The notes below the pieces were generated by a model. It was given only the letters and a program-made list of their open reading frames with translations. It made no database searches and had not been told where the DNA came from. 64,000 bases of DNA, taken from contig NZ_JAAIWK010000002.1 in assembly GCF_011008565.1 (NCBI RefSeq), forward strand, positions 235,129 to 299,128, read 5' to 3'. The DNA is from Heyndrickxia ginsengihumi. GTDB taxonomy: Bacteria; Bacillota; Bacilli; Bacillales; Bacillaceae_C. Positions 63,658 to 64,000 of the stretch are shown one piece after another (positions within the stretch are counted from its first letter, which is position 1; every line of letters starts with the position of its first letter). Both the position numbers and the translations under genes were made by a program.

Positions 63658-64000
63658 TTATTTGCTACAAAATATATCTCAAAAAAAAAGAGAAATACTG
63701 TAGCGTCCCACCACCTTTTTCTAGATATTGAAAAGTTTTTTGCTCAAAAACATGCTAGTTCCACGAAAGGATTTAATTTTGTAAACTATATAGTAAAATA
63801 TTGCTGAATGATTTTTTATTTTCACTAAAAAATTATTGTTTTTAAAGAAATGCTATATATTTAAACGGTTCATTAAGAAGTAGAGCGGAATCGATGAGAC
63901 CCCATAGGCGTGAAGCGCCGAGGAGGCTCAGCTTCCGCCCGCGGAAAGCGAGCATCCTGGAGCGGAAATCAACCACTCCCTTTTAAAAACAACAAAGTTT
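63658..64000. other. Intergenic region at the right window edge
   Basis: The first 220 bases are AT-rich and contain the upstream region of the C26-M19 operon; no other gene is supported. A family B repeat follows at 63880. Confidence 0.5.
63880..63985. repeat. Family B GC-rich dispersed repeat, copy 4
   Basis: AGAGCGGAATCGATGAGACCCC, then a GGCGTGAAGCGCCGAGGAGGCTC stretch, then CCGCCCGCGGAAAGCGAGC and GGAGCGGAAATCAACC: the clearest copy of the GC-rich core shared by families A and B. Confidence 0.7.

Overview
The window is low-GC chromosomal DNA of a spore-forming member of the Bacillaceae (Bacillus sensu lato). The evidence is gene content and order matching the Bacillus subtilis yha/yhe/yhf/yhg region: addB, comK-yhzC, yhfN, lplJ, yhgE-yhgD, hemY-hemH-hemE, hmoB, yhfA, an M20 amidohydrolase, ecsABC, hit, trpP, yhaH, hpr, yhaI, prsA, yhaL, yhaM-yhaN-yhaO, yhzD-yhaR, yhaX, yheA-yheB, yheC-yheD, sspB and pbpF. 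Spore genes (SspB, YheC/YheD, three YjcZ-type miniproteins, YhaL) confirm an endospore former. I see no prophage, transposase, integrase, rRNA or CRISPR. The species cannot be named from this sequence.

Layout. 1-6.7 kb: the 5' part of addB, an AIM24-family protein, comK with a ComK-box candidate, an IDEAL-domain protein, an M48 membrane protease and lplJ. 6.9-18.3 kb: accessory carbon metabolism: a nitrilase-fold amidase, lactaldehyde dehydrogenase AldA, a DMT permease, the L-rhamnose operon (rhaB-rhaA-rhaD-rhaM-MFS permease), DoxX and a DeoR-type regulator. RhaM, RhaA, RhaB and RhaD would take L-rhamnose to dihydroxyacetone phosphate plus L-lactaldehyde, and AldA would oxidise the lactaldehyde, so the aldA neighbour completes the pathway. 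18.5-33.5 kb: YhgE and its TetR regulator, the last haem-pathway genes, HmoB, YhfA, the M20 hydrolase, the Ecs ABC transporter and Hit. 33.6-44.1 kb: trpP with a clear TRAP site, then hpr, prsA, yhaM and the YhaN/YhaO nuclease complex. 44.5-57 kb: a YcgQ/YcgR-type His-rich pair, TerC, YhaR, YhaX, YheA-YheD, and a PucR-type regulator with MsmX. 57-63.7 kb: sspB, fumC, pbpF, a YjcZ gene, and a two-gene peptidase operon (C26 + M19).

The most unusual observation is a 65-nt tRNA-like element (57262-57326) in the leader of sspB. It has a 7-bp acceptor stem, a 5-bp/7-nt T arm and an encoded ACCA end. It resembles tRNA-Gln but with a shortened D arm and an abnormal anticodon arm, and it lies downstream of a good sigma-G-type promoter. 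The intergenic regions also carry dispersed repeat families: an element of about 190-220 bp bounded by terminal inverted repeats (family A), shorter GC-rich repeats (family B), and a family of near-identical terminator hairpins.
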